Shown here piece after piece: positions 17,559-26,714 of a stretch of 64,000 nucleotides of DNA. Source of the stretch: DATGKG01 sp963783145 (lineage in GTDB: Bacteria; Desulfobacterota; Binatia; Binatales; Binataceae); assembly GCA_963783145.1 (NCBI GenBank), contig CAWAMM010000002.1, forward strand, positions 248,001 through 312,000. The letters are read 5' to 3'. Every line of letters begins with the position of its first letter. Within the stretch, counting starts at the first letter, position 1. Position numbers and translations under genes: made by a program. The notes under the pieces are model-generated. The model was given only the letters and a program-made list of their open reading frames with translations. It did no database searches and was not told where the DNA came from.

Positions 17559-18908
17559 CTAAAGCGCAATCGTTACCTGAACGGCGAGAACCAGCGTGTC
17601 GCTGATCAGCCCGGTTCCATTGGGCCGGAACACGCCCTGGATGTCCGGTTGCACGGTCAGCGATGGGGTCAGATTGTACATGTAGTTAGCCTCGATGATC
17701 GCTTCGTGCGTCTGCGTCGGCATGTGACTGGCCCGCTGAGAGTCGCGGAGATCGCTGGAAAACTGGCTCCAGATTCCGAACAGGCCCAGCTCATCGTCGG
17801 GGCGATACGGAATCAGCCCGAAGTAGAGCAGCCCCGCATCGCAGAAATACTCATCCGTGTTCATCTTGGGAGGCGCATAGGTGAAGGCGAGGAATCCCCA
17901 TAGACCTTGATGCGGATTGGTTGCATCTTGGGGCCGACGCAGCAGTCGCTGCTGGCCGGTTACATACATCTGCCAGGTTCCGCCGCGCATCTCGCCGGTG
18001 TTGAATTGCAGCCGCGGTTCGGAGTCATAGAGGCCGCCGAGCTTGAAGGTTCCCGGATAGCCGACGTCTCGCGTCTGGATCGGGGAATACGCGAACTCCT
18101 GCATGATGGCGACGCCGGAATCTTGCCGGAGGCTGAAATCCACGCCGTGAAATTTATCGCTACGGAAGTCCCGGTAGGTATTGTAGGCGCCGGTCATCGA
18201 ATAAAACTGGGATGAGACCTCATAGCGTGCCCGAAGTCCCCAGGCCGCGCCCGGGTAGCTCGGTATGTTGGCGTTAACCGGAATACTCAGCGGATTGCCG
18301 CAGAAGCCGAGGTTCTGTGCAAAGCAGTAAAATGGTGAGGTCGCGAAGTCGTCGAGCGCGTTGATTCGGCCGGCAACGACATCGAGCTTCTGCTCGAAAA
18401 ATAGATGTTCCACTGCCAGGTTCACCAAGCGTATCGTCTGATGGCCGAAAATTTGCTGAACCTGAAGCGTGTTAGGGATATCGTACGACAGACTGTTGCC
18501 GGTGCGTTCCGATGCCGACACCAGGAAGTAAGTATCGGTGAGACCTAGCAGCTGGCGCAAATCCATCGCGATCCCGGCCGCGATGTTATGGGTATAGCGG
18601 AACTTGTGGACTTCGCCGCCGACCGGGTTACCGGCGGATTCGCTCTGGTAGGTGCCGAAGACTGACACCCCCGCATTCGAGAGATCGGTACGCATGCCGT
18701 CCCAATTCCCGGTCGCCGCGGTTAGCTGCGCCCACGACCCGGGCAGGAACAAGACCCGCGGATCGATAACGCCCCATTGCGTGGGCCAATCTCCGTTGGT
18801 CGCGTGCATCCACGGAGTTGAGAACGACTGTGCGCGTGCGGACGGCGCGGAAAGAACGCCCGCGAGTACTACGCCCACTGCCAGTGATCTAAAGTGTGAC
18901 CAGCCCAT
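17559..18908 (-). CDS. Carbohydrate-selective porin, OprB family
   Basis: Outer-membrane beta-barrel porin that admits sugars. The 449-residue product has a signal peptide (about 1-27, cut after 'PSARAQ') and the OprB features 'TGNWDGMRTDLSNAGVSVFGTYQSE' near the N-terminus, alternating barrel strands, and 'YNLTPSLTVQPDIQGVFRPNG', followed by a strand that ends in Leu, near the C-terminus. ATG 18908 has GGGGGA 7 bases upstream; a TTG at 18923 is less likely. It is 32 bases after the sugar symporter gene on the same strand, so the two probably form an uptake operon. Confidence 0.9.
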   Translation of the reverse strand: MGWSHFRSLAVGVVLAGVLSAPSARAQSFSTPWMHATNGDWPTQWGVIDPRVLFLPGSWAQLTAATGNWDGMRTDLSNAGVSVFGTYQSESAGNPVGGEVHKFRYTHNIAAGIAMDLRQLLGLTDTYFLVSASERTGNSLSYDIPNTLQVQQIFGHQTIRLVNLAVEHLFFEQKLDVVAGRINALDDFATSPFYCFAQNLGFCGNPLSIPVNANIPSYPGAAWGLRARYEVSSQFYSMTGAYNTYRDFRSDKFHGVDFSLRQDSGVAIMQEFAYSPIQTRDVGYPGTFKLGGLYDSEPRLQFNTGEMRGGTWQMYVTGQQRLLRRPQDATNPHQGLWGFLAFTYAPPKMNTDEYFCDAGLLYFGLIPYRPDDELGLFGIWSQFSSDLRDSQRASHMPTQTHEAIIEANYMYNLTPSLTVQPDIQGVFRPNGTGLISDTLVLAVQVTIAL

Positions 18909-18940
18909 AAGGCGATCCCCCAAGAGTTAGGCTATGAAGG

Positions 18941-20404
18941 CTATGAATGATCGACCAAAGCCGCGGGCCCGGTCCGCCACTGGCGCGAGATCTCCTCGAG
19001 CGATTTTCCCTTGGTCTCGGGAACGTATCGGGCTACGAAGATGAACGCCCCCACACCCATCGCGGCATAGAGGAACCAGAGCGAAGGTCCCATCATCACT
19101 TGCAGGAGGGGAAAGGAAAGGCTGACCAGAAAGTTCGCCATCCAGTTGGCTGAGGTCGATATCGCCGAGGCCCGGGCCCGTGCCCGGTTGGGAAAGATTT
19201 CCGAAATCATCAACCATACGACCGGCCCCAGCGAGAAGGCGAAGCAGACGATGTAGAGTCCGATGAACCCTACCGTGATGGGGGCGAGCGAATGCGGGTT
19301 AACCCCGAGGGTTGAACCGAAGCGTTGAGCGACGCCGAGCGCGGCCAGACTTACAGTCATTCCTATCAGCCCGGCAAGGAGCAGCGGCCTTCTTCCCACT
19401 CGATCGACCAGCCAGATCGCGATTAGCGTGGACAATACGTTGATCACACCGATCCCGATGGTGGCGGCCAAGGCTGTCGTCGCGTTGTCGAGGCCGGCGG
19501 TCTGAAAGATCTGCGGCGCATAATAGATGATGGTGTTGATTCCCGTCACCTGTTGGAAAACCGCGAGTCCGACACCTACCAGCAGCGCGGGGCGAAGTCC
19601 GGGCAGCAGAAGCTCGGTCCATCCCGTAGGCTGATTGTGCTCGAGGTCCTCGCGGATTTCCTCGACATCCGCATCGATTTCCTCCAGCGGCCGCAACATC
19701 GAAAGCACTTGCCGAGCGGCTTTTTCGCCGCCTCTTTTGAGGAGCCATCGCGGTGACTCGGGCAGCGGGAGCATCCCCAATACCAGCAATGCGCCCGGAA
19801 TGAAGGCCAGCCCAAGCATCCAGCGCCAGGCATGCTCGGGCGCCAAAGCTCGATCGACGATGTAGGAAACCAGAATCCCGGTGGTGACCGCCAGTTGAAA
19901 GAGCGACACCAGTCGCCCACGCTGGCGTGGTGGCGCCAGCTCGGCGATATACATCGGCGCCGCTACCGAGGTCAGCCCAATCGCCAGTCCGATGATGACG
20001 CGGCTCGCGACGAGAACCTCGACATTGGGGGCAATCGCCGACAATAGCGAGCCTCCAATAAAACTGATTCCGGCAATGATGTTGGTCGGGCGGCGGCCGA
20101 TCGAATCAGAGAAACTTCCGCCCACCAGCGCTCCGAACAAGGCGCCGAATGTCACGGCGCTGACCACCAGCCCCTGCTCGGCAGGACCGAGATGAAAGTC
20201 GGGCACGATGAACAACATCGCGCCGGCGATAATGCCCGTGTCAAAACCAAACAGAAGGCCGCCGAGCGCCGCCACCGCGGCGATTATCGTAATGTACAAA
20301 GTCGCGTTAGGATGCCCCTCTTTGACTGTCGAAGAAGGAGCTATGAACGAAGAACTCTTTTCGTCAGCGCGACCTGCTTCGGATGTTCCCTTGAGCGTGC
20401 TCAC
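18941..20404 (-). CDS. Sugar:proton symporter, MFS sugar porter family
   Basis: Inner-membrane uptake of a monosaccharide (XylE/GalP/AraE type). From GTG 20404 (GAGGGG upstream) it has 487 residues and 12 membrane segments. Sugar-porter signatures are present: 'DSIGRRP' after TM2, 'PESPRWLLKRGG' before the central loop, 'QQVTGINTIIYYAPQIF' in TM7, 'DRVGRRPLL' after TM8 and 'PETKGKSLEEI' at the end. The frame extends upstream to 20491, but that part is low-quality sequence. The sugar is not predictable. It is the first gene of a pair with the OprB porin. Confidence 0.93.
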   Translation of the reverse strand: MSTLKGTSEAGRADEKSSSFIAPSSTVKEGHPNATLYITIIAAVAALGGLLFGFDTGIIAGAMLFIVPDFHLGPAEQGLVVSAVTFGALFGALVGGSFSDSIGRRPTNIIAGISFIGGSLLSAIAPNVEVLVASRVIIGLAIGLTSVAAPMYIAELAPPRQRGRLVSLFQLAVTTGILVSYIVDRALAPEHAWRWMLGLAFIPGALLVLGMLPLPESPRWLLKRGGEKAARQVLSMLRPLEEIDADVEEIREDLEHNQPTGWTELLLPGLRPALLVGVGLAVFQQVTGINTIIYYAPQIFQTAGLDNATTALAATIGIGVINVLSTLIAIWLVDRVGRRPLLLAGLIGMTVSLAALGVAQRFGSTLGVNPHSLAPITVGFIGLYIVCFAFSLGPVVWLMISEIFPNRARARASAISTSANWMANFLVSLSFPLLQVMMGPSLWFLYAAMGVGAFIFVARYVPETKGKSLEEISRQWRTGPAALVDHS

Positions 20405-20582
20405 GTTTTGGCCCCCCTCGGGACACCCTCCCGTTGTTGGCCGCACTCGCTCTCGGTTGGCGCGGTCGCGACCATCGACGACGCCAGTCATTGCAACCAG
20501 TTGTTTGTCGCGTTGCGCGGCAACGAAGTCAAGCCGCGACCAATGAGCTGCTCACCGGCGGTGTCGAAGCCCTACCGTCAGA

Positions 20583-21587
20583 TTACTTGAAGGCCGGGAT
20601 GATGTGGCTGCCGCAGGCCGCGATGAACGCATGCCCCGGCAGGTTCGGTTGCAGCACCACGTGATTGGCCCACGGCGCCGTCGCCAGCAGTCGTTCGAGC
20701 TGGCCGCGCACTTCGATGGCATTACCCATCAGGCAAAAACGCCGCGCGACCTCCTCGGGAATTTCCGCGACCATGCGCGCCGCGAGGTCCATGTCCACCG
20801 CATGATGAAAATCCGGCCGCACCGTTTTGAGGATTTCAGACGCCGGAGCACATGGCCATTTCACTCCCGCAATCTCCCACAGGCGCGGGTTGACTTCGTA
20901 GTAGCCCGCCGCCATCACGCGTCCGCGAGCGCGCGCGAGATCGGGATCGTCGGTAATCACGGTATGGAAGTGCAGCGCCACGAACAGCGTCGAAGGATCG
21001 CGGCCGGCTTCCGCCGCTCCGGCGCGAAATTCATCGTAAGCCCATCGCACCAGCGCCGGGTCCGCGCCGACCCGGATCACGACGCCATCGGCTGAGCGCC
21101 CGGCCATACGCAAACTCTTCGGTCCGCCGCACGCGACGACGACCGGCAGTGAGCGCGGGTGATCGAGTCGCGAGGGCGCCGTCCAGCCCAGATCGATGCC
21201 TTCGCCGTTGAGTAGCGCGCGAATCGTGCGCACCGCATGCTCCAGCTCCGCCAACCGCGCGGGCCGCAAGCCCACCTGCCAGACCGAGGTATCGCCATTG
21301 GCGATCCCAAGCTTCACGCGACCCGGCGCTTCGCGGTCAATCGCCGCGATACTCGACGCGGTAACACTCGGATGGCGCGTGACCGGATTCACCACCAACG
21401 TTCCGGCATGCACGCGTTGGGTGCTGCGCACCGCGGTCAGCAGGTTGATGAAGACGTCGCCGGCGTGAAGCTGGCTGTCGGGGAACCAAAGGTGATCGAA
21501 GCCGGCTTGCTCGGCCTCGACGCATGACTTCGCCAGCCGCTCCAGATCGATGAAGCTGAAGCGATTGGTGCCGAAGGTAACCGCCAT
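20583..21587 (-). CDS. LLM-class flavin-dependent oxidoreductase
   Basis: Luciferase-like TIM-barrel enzyme of 334 residues. Members use FMN or F420 for oxidation or oxygenation of small organic molecules. Typical features are the N-terminal 'AEQAGFDHLWFPDSQL', 'GTLVVNPVTRHPSVTASSIAAID', 'GRVKLGIANGDT' and the middle 'LPVVVACGGPKSLRMAGRSADGVVIRVG'. The wording around 'R-VKLGIA-GDT' is closer to the F420-dependent (Mer/MSMEG type) branch, but the cofactor is an inference. It follows the BNR propeller gene by 9 bases, so both are probably one transcript. Confidence 0.87.
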   Translation of the reverse strand: MAVTFGTNRFSFIDLERLAKSCVEAEQAGFDHLWFPDSQLHAGDVFINLLTAVRSTQRVHAGTLVVNPVTRHPSVTASSIAAIDREAPGRVKLGIANGDTSVWQVGLRPARLAELEHAVRTIRALLNGEGIDLGWTAPSRLDHPRSLPVVVACGGPKSLRMAGRSADGVVIRVGADPALVRWAYDEFRAGAAEAGRDPSTLFVALHFHTVITDDPDLARARGRVMAAGYYEVNPRLWEIAGVKWPCAPASEILKTVRPDFHHAVDMDLAARMVAEIPEEVARRFCLMGNAIEVRGQLERLLATAPWANHVVLQPNLPGHAFIAACGSHIIPAFK

Positions 21588-21596
21588 GGCCGCGGG

Positions 21597-22595
21597 TCAG
21601 TTCGGCATCCAGGCCATCGCGCGAATCTCGCCGAACTCCCGCCGCACCTTGCTCCACGTGTCGCCCGCATCGGTCGAGACATAGACATAGCCATGCAGGC
21701 TGTTGGCCACGATGATGTTGGGGTTCGAAGGATGCGTGCCGAACCAGTACATCGTCGAGTTGGGCTCGACCGGGAGTGAGCACTTCTCCCAGGTCTTGCC
21801 GCCGTCGCGGGTGCGCTGAATCGCGCCGCGCTTGCCCGGAATGAAATCGCCATTGGCGACGAAGATGGTATTGGAGTCGTCGGGCTTCACCGCGACGCCG
21901 CGGCAGTAGGAGATCGCATCGCGCTCGGCGAAGGTCGGGAAGCCATGCAACTCGAAGGTCTCGCCGTCGTTGGTGCTGCTCCAGATGCCGTCGGGCGTGG
22001 TCACCAGCAGCTTCGGATGCGCGCCGTTGGTGAGCGCGACGCCATGCACATCGCCGTTGAGCTCCTTGTCGCCCATCTTGCGATGGGTCCAGGTCTTGCC
22101 GTCGTCGCGCGAGCAATAAACTCCATCGATCTCGACGCCGACCCAGATGGTCTTCTTGTCGCGCGGATCGACGATGACGTTGGTGACCTTCGGCGCGCCG
22201 GCGAGGCATCGCTCCGCCATCGGAACGTGAAGCTGCTCCCAGGTCTTGCCCCGATCGCGCGAACGATAGACAGCCGGTGGCTTGGTGCCGAAGAAAATCG
22301 TGTCGGGTTCGCCGGGATGAAACGCGACCGACCAAATCTGCCGATTGCCGGCGGGCGATTGGATCAGGTCCCACTTCGCGCCGTTGTCCTCGCTGAGGTA
22401 GAGGCCGACTTCGGAACCGGCGAGCACATGATGCGAATTGTGCGGCGAGACGGCGAGTGAGCGAATCTGGATTTCGCCGGGCTCGGCCTCGAAGGGCAGG
22501 TTCATCCGGCTTCTGCGCCAATGCTCCCCGCCATCGGGACTGAACCATACGCCGGCGCCAACCGTACCGACACAAATCGTGAAATCTGTATTCAT
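21597..22595 (-). CDS. BNR/sortilin-type beta-propeller protein
   Basis: The 332 residues are built from repeated Asp-box motifs of the BNR/VPS10 kind: 'WFSPDGGEHW', 'YLSEDNGAKW', 'YRSRDRGKTW', 'YCSRDDGKTW', 'WSSTNDGETF', 'QRTRDGGKTW' and 'YVSTDAGDTW'. This predicts a seven-bladed propeller. There is no signal peptide, so it is probably cytoplasmic, although many relatives are exported. I cannot name a substrate. GGAGGTGA lies just upstream of the start. It is the first gene of a pair with the LLM enzyme, an association that may reflect a shared pathway. Confidence 0.85.
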   Translation of the reverse strand: MNTDFTICVGTVGAGVWFSPDGGEHWRRSRMNLPFEAEPGEIQIRSLAVSPHNSHHVLAGSEVGLYLSEDNGAKWDLIQSPAGNRQIWSVAFHPGEPDTIFFGTKPPAVYRSRDRGKTWEQLHVPMAERCLAGAPKVTNVIVDPRDKKTIWVGVEIDGVYCSRDDGKTWTHRKMGDKELNGDVHGVALTNGAHPKLLVTTPDGIWSSTNDGETFELHGFPTFAERDAISYCRGVAVKPDDSNTIFVANGDFIPGKRGAIQRTRDGGKTWEKCSLPVEPNSTMYWFGTHPSNPNIIVANSLHGYVYVSTDAGDTWSKVRREFGEIRAMAWMPN

Positions 22596-23011
22596 GGGAC
22601 GTCACCTCCCGCTGCGACCATAGGTCAATCGGAGCAATAGCGACGCGGGCATGAGGTTGTCAAACCTCCCGCTGGGTTGATTGGTGTTTCATCTTACCGA
22701 CAAAGCGTCGATTACGGGAAAATCCAGTGTTTGATTATCTTTAATGGGTTCGTTTTTTCGCCTTCCGCTTCCGCACAATGGAACCCGGTGGGTTCGTTTA
22801 TGTAATCATGCGGTCGGGTGCGGCTCGCTGGTTGGATTTCACATCGAGCGCGTCTCGCATCTGAAATCGACCGGTTGACGTGATGCCAAAAACGGAAAAC
22901 TGTTTATTTCCATTACATTTAATGGGTTTGTTTTTGCATTTTCAGGATATCTCATGCGGCTCCAAAACGACTGTGGCGCCCTCGCGGGCGCCACGTCATC
23001 ATCATAGCAGG
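22596..23011. repeat. AT-richer intergenic region with an imperfect direct repeat and a hairpin
   Basis: This gap is clearly richer in A/T than its surroundings. Two copies of a T-rich unit (around 22735-22760 and 22917-22941, both with TTTAATGGGTT then GTTTTT) are spaced about 180 bp apart and share some sequence before the core. Just before the next gene lies a perfect hairpin, 9-bp arms 22973-22981 and 22986-22994 with a TCGC loop. No coding gene is supported. The region may carry promoters for the divergent genes on its two sides. Confidence 0.45.
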
Positions 23012-23971
23012 ATGTTAGCGACGATTCATCCTGCAATTCGGGCAATCATGCTGCTGGCGGTGTGCGGAGTCCTGATGTCCGCGGCGGTCCGCGCCGAAGA
23101 GAGTATCCCGCCATCGCGGACTGAGCTGGGCAAAGCTGACTGGTCTGTGAACGCCTCGCGGAATCTGGCTACGTATCCGACGAGCTATGAGAAGGTTGCC
23201 GAGTTTCTTCGCGCGATCGAAATTTCGGTGAATGGGGAATCCTGCCTACCCGAGTATTGCCAAATATCCTCGTTCGCCTTCGCGGACCTGCGGCGCGATG
23301 GCACATTGTCCCTTGTTTACGGACTTGGTGTAGGCGATAGATCGCGCTTCGATGTCGATATCGTCGATAAGACTGCTGCGGGGTTCGAAATACATGGAAG
23401 TAGTGGCGCGCGGGGGGCAGGGAACAACATACCTGCGAGCATCAGAGATATTGGACATGATGGCAGGCTGGAGTTCGTTCTCGACAGCGGCCTCGGGACG
23501 ATTGAGCAGCGATGCACCGCCAACTGGATGGCGATCTTTGCGTGGACGGGCGCGAACTATACCAACGTGAGCCACCAGTACAAGGATTTTTATCGACAAC
23601 AGCTCGAGGCCACTAACAAAATCATCGCGGGGCTTCCGCAGGCGCAACCCGGGGACGACCATACGATGCGCGAGAAGGAATGCTTGTTGGCAGAGGCCGC
23701 CGCGCTGCGGCAGTTCCTCGGCGGCTCGCCAAAGACCGGAATGGATCAGGCGATTCGCCTCGCGAAAAGCCCGGATCATTTCGAGAGGGAATTCGCGGTA
23801 GAACTCCTTAATCGGACAGGCGGGCCAACGGCACGAAAATATCTGGAGATACTAGCGAAGGATCCGGACCATGGCGTCGCTTTGTACGCGAAAAGCAGCC
23901 TCAAAGGATCTTTGACCCAGCGCGTTTACGACGGTCCTTCCGAGTTTCAGCTCGACGGTCGGGCGCCCTGA
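23012..23971 (+). CDS. Hypothetical exported protein (intact member of a tandem pair)
   Basis: The 319 residues start with a signal peptide (about 1-28: 'IMLLAVCGVLMSAAVRAEE'). The mature part contains 'SSFAFADLRRDGTLSLVYGLGVGDRSRFD' and 'IRDIGHDGRLEFVLDSGLGT', which resemble VCBS/FG-GAP-like 'DxDGxxE' units, and it ends with a HEAT-like segment 'ARKYLEILAKDPDHGVALYAKSSL'. Function unknown. The next gene overlaps its stop (TGATG) and is a decayed paralogue. ATG 23012 gives the best signal peptide; ATG 23048 is also possible. Confidence 0.65.
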   Translation: MLATIHPAIRAIMLLAVCGVLMSAAVRAEESIPPSRTELGKADWSVNASRNLATYPTSYEKVAEFLRAIEISVNGESCLPEYCQISSFAFADLRRDGTLSLVYGLGVGDRSRFDVDIVDKTAAGFEIHGSSGARGAGNNIPASIRDIGHDGRLEFVLDSGLGTIEQRCTANWMAIFAWTGANYTNVSHQYKDFYRQQLEATNKIIAGLPQAQPGDDHTMREKECLLAEAAALRQFLGGSPKTGMDQAIRLAKSPDHFEREFAVELLNRTGGPTARKYLEILAKDPDHGVALYAKSSLKGSLTQRVYDGPSEFQLDGRAP

Positions 23972-24698
23972 TGCGGGTTAGATGGATCGGGCGCGCCGCC
24001 GCAGCAGCCATGCTCGCCACGCTGTTCTGCGGCCTCATGACCAACGCGCCAGCGGCCCGCCGCAAATCGCCTCGCGCCGGGGACCTCGCAACGTATGAGT
24101 GGTTGGTGAAAGCCTCGCCGAATCTGGCGAAACATCCGCCGTCCGCGAAAGCCGTCGAGTCGTTTCTTCGTGCCGTCGAAATTTTCCATCAGCGGGGAGT
24201 CGCACCTGGGAGAATTAGAAGAGGTGTGCTCGTTCGCTTTCGCGGATCCGAAAACCGAGGTTGTCTTCCAGGCGAAGACCTTTCGGAGCTTTCGAAGGGC
24301 TCAAAGTGGGGACCCTCCTCCGAATTCGGCCTGCTGCGGGCGAACAGTTATTAGTTTTCTTGGAGCGGCTTTTATGGAAGATCAAGTCCGTGGGTGGAAC
24401 TAGCGCCTTGTTGATTCGATGTTTACTCCCGCCGCCGCGTACCACGGTGAGGCCGAGTTCGAACATCCTATTCGCGATTGGCACTCCCAAGGCGCGCAAG
24501 TATATTGCCATACTGGCCAAGGATCCTGACTACCGTGTGGCTTTCGAGGCAAAACCGTACCTTGCATTCGCTGCGCCGGCCGCATCCACTTCGGCGGAGC
24601 AGCGCAATTTGTTTGAAGCCGAATCGAATCCATCAACTTGCTACTTGAATTACAGGGTGACTCAGAGTTATAAGTATCTGACGGTTATCAGCATCTGA
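23971..24698 (+). pseudogene. Decayed tandem paralogue of the preceding exported protein
   Basis: It starts with a signal peptide and 'YEWLVKASPNLAKHPPSAKAVESFLRAVEI', which matches 'WSVNASRNLATYPTSYEKVAEFLRAIEI' of the upstream protein. Within a TTTT run near 24180-24184 the frame shifts by one base, and the similarity continues as 'SGESHLGELEEVCSFAFADPKTE'. The central part is largely lost, and a third frame then gives 'GTPKARKYIAILAKDPDYRVAFEAKPYL', matching the upstream C-terminus. At least two frame breaks plus a deletion show that this is a pseudogene. Boundaries are approximate. Confidence 0.8.
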
Positions 24699-24752
24699 CA
24701 TAATGTGCAGGGGCAAAGGCACGGAAAAAAACGATTCGAAGGGAGAAATGCG

Positions 24753-24998
24753 ATGAAACACCTCGTCAAATGTCCGAACTGTGGCGTGCGGCTGGTTCCG
24801 CGTCCGGATGAGTTCCGGGAGCTGCGGAGGTTCGCGCAACTGACCCAGCGCCAGATGGCGGATTACCTGGGAGTGAAGTCCTCACACGTCGCGTACCTGG
24901 AGAATGGGCGTCGCTCGCCCAGCGGCGACCTGATCCTGCGCTATCGCAAGGTCGAGCGAAAGTTGCTCGCGAAGAAGCCCCACAAAATGGCGTCTTAG
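24753..24998 (+). CDS. Small XRE-family DNA-binding protein with a Cys knuckle
   Basis: The 81 residues begin 'MKHLVKCPNCGVRLVP', a single CxxC zinc-ribbon-like knuckle, followed by a helix-turn-helix of the Cro/XRE type (about 22-65: 'LRRFAQLTQRQMADYLGVKSSHVAYLENGRRSP'). GGGAGAA precedes ATG 24753. It is probably a transcription regulator; its target is unknown. Only one Cys pair is visible, so a metal site would need a dimer or other ligands. Neighbours are a pseudogene and a convergent amidohydrolase. Confidence 0.8.
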   Translation: MKHLVKCPNCGVRLVPRPDEFRELRRFAQLTQRQMADYLGVKSSHVAYLENGRRSPSGDLILRYRKVERKLLAKKPHKMAS

Positions 24999-25044
24999 GG
25001 ACTCCCGGTGGCACAGGTTTCAGCCTGTGCCTCTAGCGACGACC

Positions 25045-26088
25045 TCACTCCACCGCGAGTGGGATGCGATAGACCTCCGCCGCGGTGCGATGGAATAGCC
25101 ATGCGTTCTCCTCGGCGGTGTAGTCGGCCGCGAGCCGCTTGAACGCGTTCCATAGCACCCGGTACGAGCACGAGACGCGGTCGACCGGGAAGTTGCTCTC
25201 GAACATGCAGCGCTTGGGACCAAACTTCTCGATGGTATGCACGTAGTAGTCGCGCGTCGCGGCGGCGAGTTCCTGCGAGGTCGGAGGCACCGGGTTGCGA
25301 TGCCATCCGTAGCCACTGACGGCCATGTTGATACCGCCCAGCTTGACCACCACGTTGGGGCACTTCGACAGCTCGGTCATGTCGGCCTTCCACTTCGGGA
25401 AAATCTCGGCGCGTTTGCCCTCATAGGGTCCGATGCCCAGCGGTCCGCCAAAATGATCGAGGATGATGGTGGTGTCGGGGAACGCACGCGCGAGGTCGGT
25501 CAGCTCGGGAATCTGCGGATGATACTGCCACGCATCGAAGGTGAGATTGAGTTTCTTGAGCTTCGCAAAACCCTCGCGGAAGTTTTTCGTCGCGTACAGC
25601 CCCTTGGGCGGCTTGGTATGCGAATTGGCGATCTTCGGATCGTCATCGTAACCAGCCGCGTGACGGATGCCGCGAAAACGCGCCGGCGCGGCCGCGATGT
25701 GCGCCTGCAAGACTTCCTCGACCGCGGCGCCCAGAGCCAAATCGGCGAAGCCGACGATTCCTTCGCACGCCCGCGTGTCGCCATAGCCGCCGCTCGCGCT
25801 CATCGCCGCGATGCCGTTGACGAACTCAGTCTCGCCCACCGGACGCATCGCCTCGGGGCCGTCCTTGCGATACATCGAGGCGCATTCCACGAACACGGTG
25901 GCGCGGACATTGTGACCCGAGCCGGTGTCGCGCAGGATCTCGTCGAGCAGGTAGCGGCTGGCCGGGTGATCCCACAGATGATGATGCGGATCGATAATCG
26001 GCAGGCCAGGTTCGAGCACCGGTTCGTCGATCTGATTCAGCCAGGCCTCGCGCGCACTCGCATCGCGTCGGGATTCGGTGGTCGCCAT
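25045..26088 (-). CDS. Amidohydrolase-family metal-dependent hydrolase (lactonase type)
   Basis: TIM-barrel hydrolase of 347 residues in the branch of 2-pyrone-4,6-dicarboxylate lactonase and related sugar lactonases. The first metal motif is 'IIDPHHHLWD'. Further on are 'FRGIRHAAGY', 'TIILDHFGG', and 'RCMFESNFPVDR', which carries the late acidic residue. Substrate unknown; relatives open cyclic esters or decarboxylate aromatic acids. It stands alone between the XRE gene and the DUF2335 pair. Start ATG 26088 is preceded by GGAGAATC. Confidence 0.87.
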   Translation of the reverse strand: MATTESRRDASAREAWLNQIDEPVLEPGLPIIDPHHHLWDHPASRYLLDEILRDTGSGHNVRATVFVECASMYRKDGPEAMRPVGETEFVNGIAAMSASGGYGDTRACEGIVGFADLALGAAVEEVLQAHIAAAPARFRGIRHAAGYDDDPKIANSHTKPPKGLYATKNFREGFAKLKKLNLTFDAWQYHPQIPELTDLARAFPDTTIILDHFGGPLGIGPYEGKRAEIFPKWKADMTELSKCPNVVVKLGGINMAVSGYGWHRNPVPPTSQELAAATRDYYVHTIEKFGPKRCMFESNFPVDRVSCSYRVLWNAFKRLAADYTAEENAWLFHRTAAEVYRIPLAVE

Positions 26089-26137
26089 CGATGATTCTCC
26101 TGTACCGCGTCCCGCTCAGATACTGAGCGAGGGTCGA

Positions 26138-26707
26138 TTAACTCGCGTCGGTGGATTCAGGTTCGGATTCGGTCGGCTTCAGTTTCTGAGTTGCCTCATC
26201 GTAGCCGGGACGTTGTCCTTCGGACAACTTGGCGAATTGATATCGGTCATAAATAAAAGCCCCGCCAAAAGCCACCACCACGGCTCCCAGCACCGACAAT
26301 CCGGTAATGCTCTTATCGTGGGCAAGCAGATAGATTGCGCCAGCGACGGCGATCATTGCCAGCGTAGCGCTGATTAATTGGCCCCGTCTGGCGAGCGTGT
26401 ATTCCGCCTTGATTTGTTGAGCTTCATGGTCGTGCCGATGTTGCTGCTCTTTCTGAGCCATTTCAACGATCGCCTTCCCGCAATCCGGGAAAACCCGGTT
26501 GTACTCCGCGAGTACGTCGGGAGGCGGAAGCGGCCCGGAGAAAAAACGCAGTTCTTCTCGGACTGCCTGGTGAATCTCTCGAACGATGGGAGCGCTTTCA
26601 GGCTTTGATAGGCCAGTTCTGGTGCCGCCGGATTCTTCTGGTGAAACTGAACCTTCTTGCGCCGATCCCGGAGCCTCGGGGTCTTCCGGAGGTTCTGCGG
26701 GGTTCAT
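26138..26707 (-). CDS. DUF2335 predicted membrane protein
   Basis: The 189 residues have an acidic, Pro-rich N-terminus (1-35), the family segment 'FFSGPLPPPDVLAEYNRVFPDCGKAIVEMAQKEQQHRHDHEAQQI' (about 55-100), and two membrane helices (about 110-128 and 133-152), then a charged tail. I recognise this layout as DUF2335, a family of unknown function often found in mobile or accessory regions. It follows the short frame at 26715-26900 with a 7-base gap. Confidence 0.8.
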   Translation of the reverse strand: MNPAEPPEDPEAPGSAQEGSVSPEESGGTRTGLSKPESAPIVREIHQAVREELRFFSGPLPPPDVLAEYNRVFPDCGKAIVEMAQKEQQHRHDHEAQQIKAEYTLARRGQLISATLAMIAVAGAIYLLAHDKSITGLSVLGAVVVAFGGAFIYDRYQFAKLSEGQRPGYDEATQKLKPTESEPESTDAS

Positions 26708-26714
26708 TTTTTTT

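Noticed and set aside
17378..17605. Small frame in the cheA-porin gap
   Set aside because: There is no ribosome site, its composition is poor, and it runs into the porin gene on the other strand.
22973..22994. Hairpin before 23012 as an intrinsic terminator
   Set aside because: Neither strand has a proper T run after the stem.
26698..26712. Run of nine A between the small frame and DUF2335 as a programmed frameshift site
   Set aside because: The two frames are separate genes with their own stop and start, and there is no downstream structure or family fusion to support a shift.
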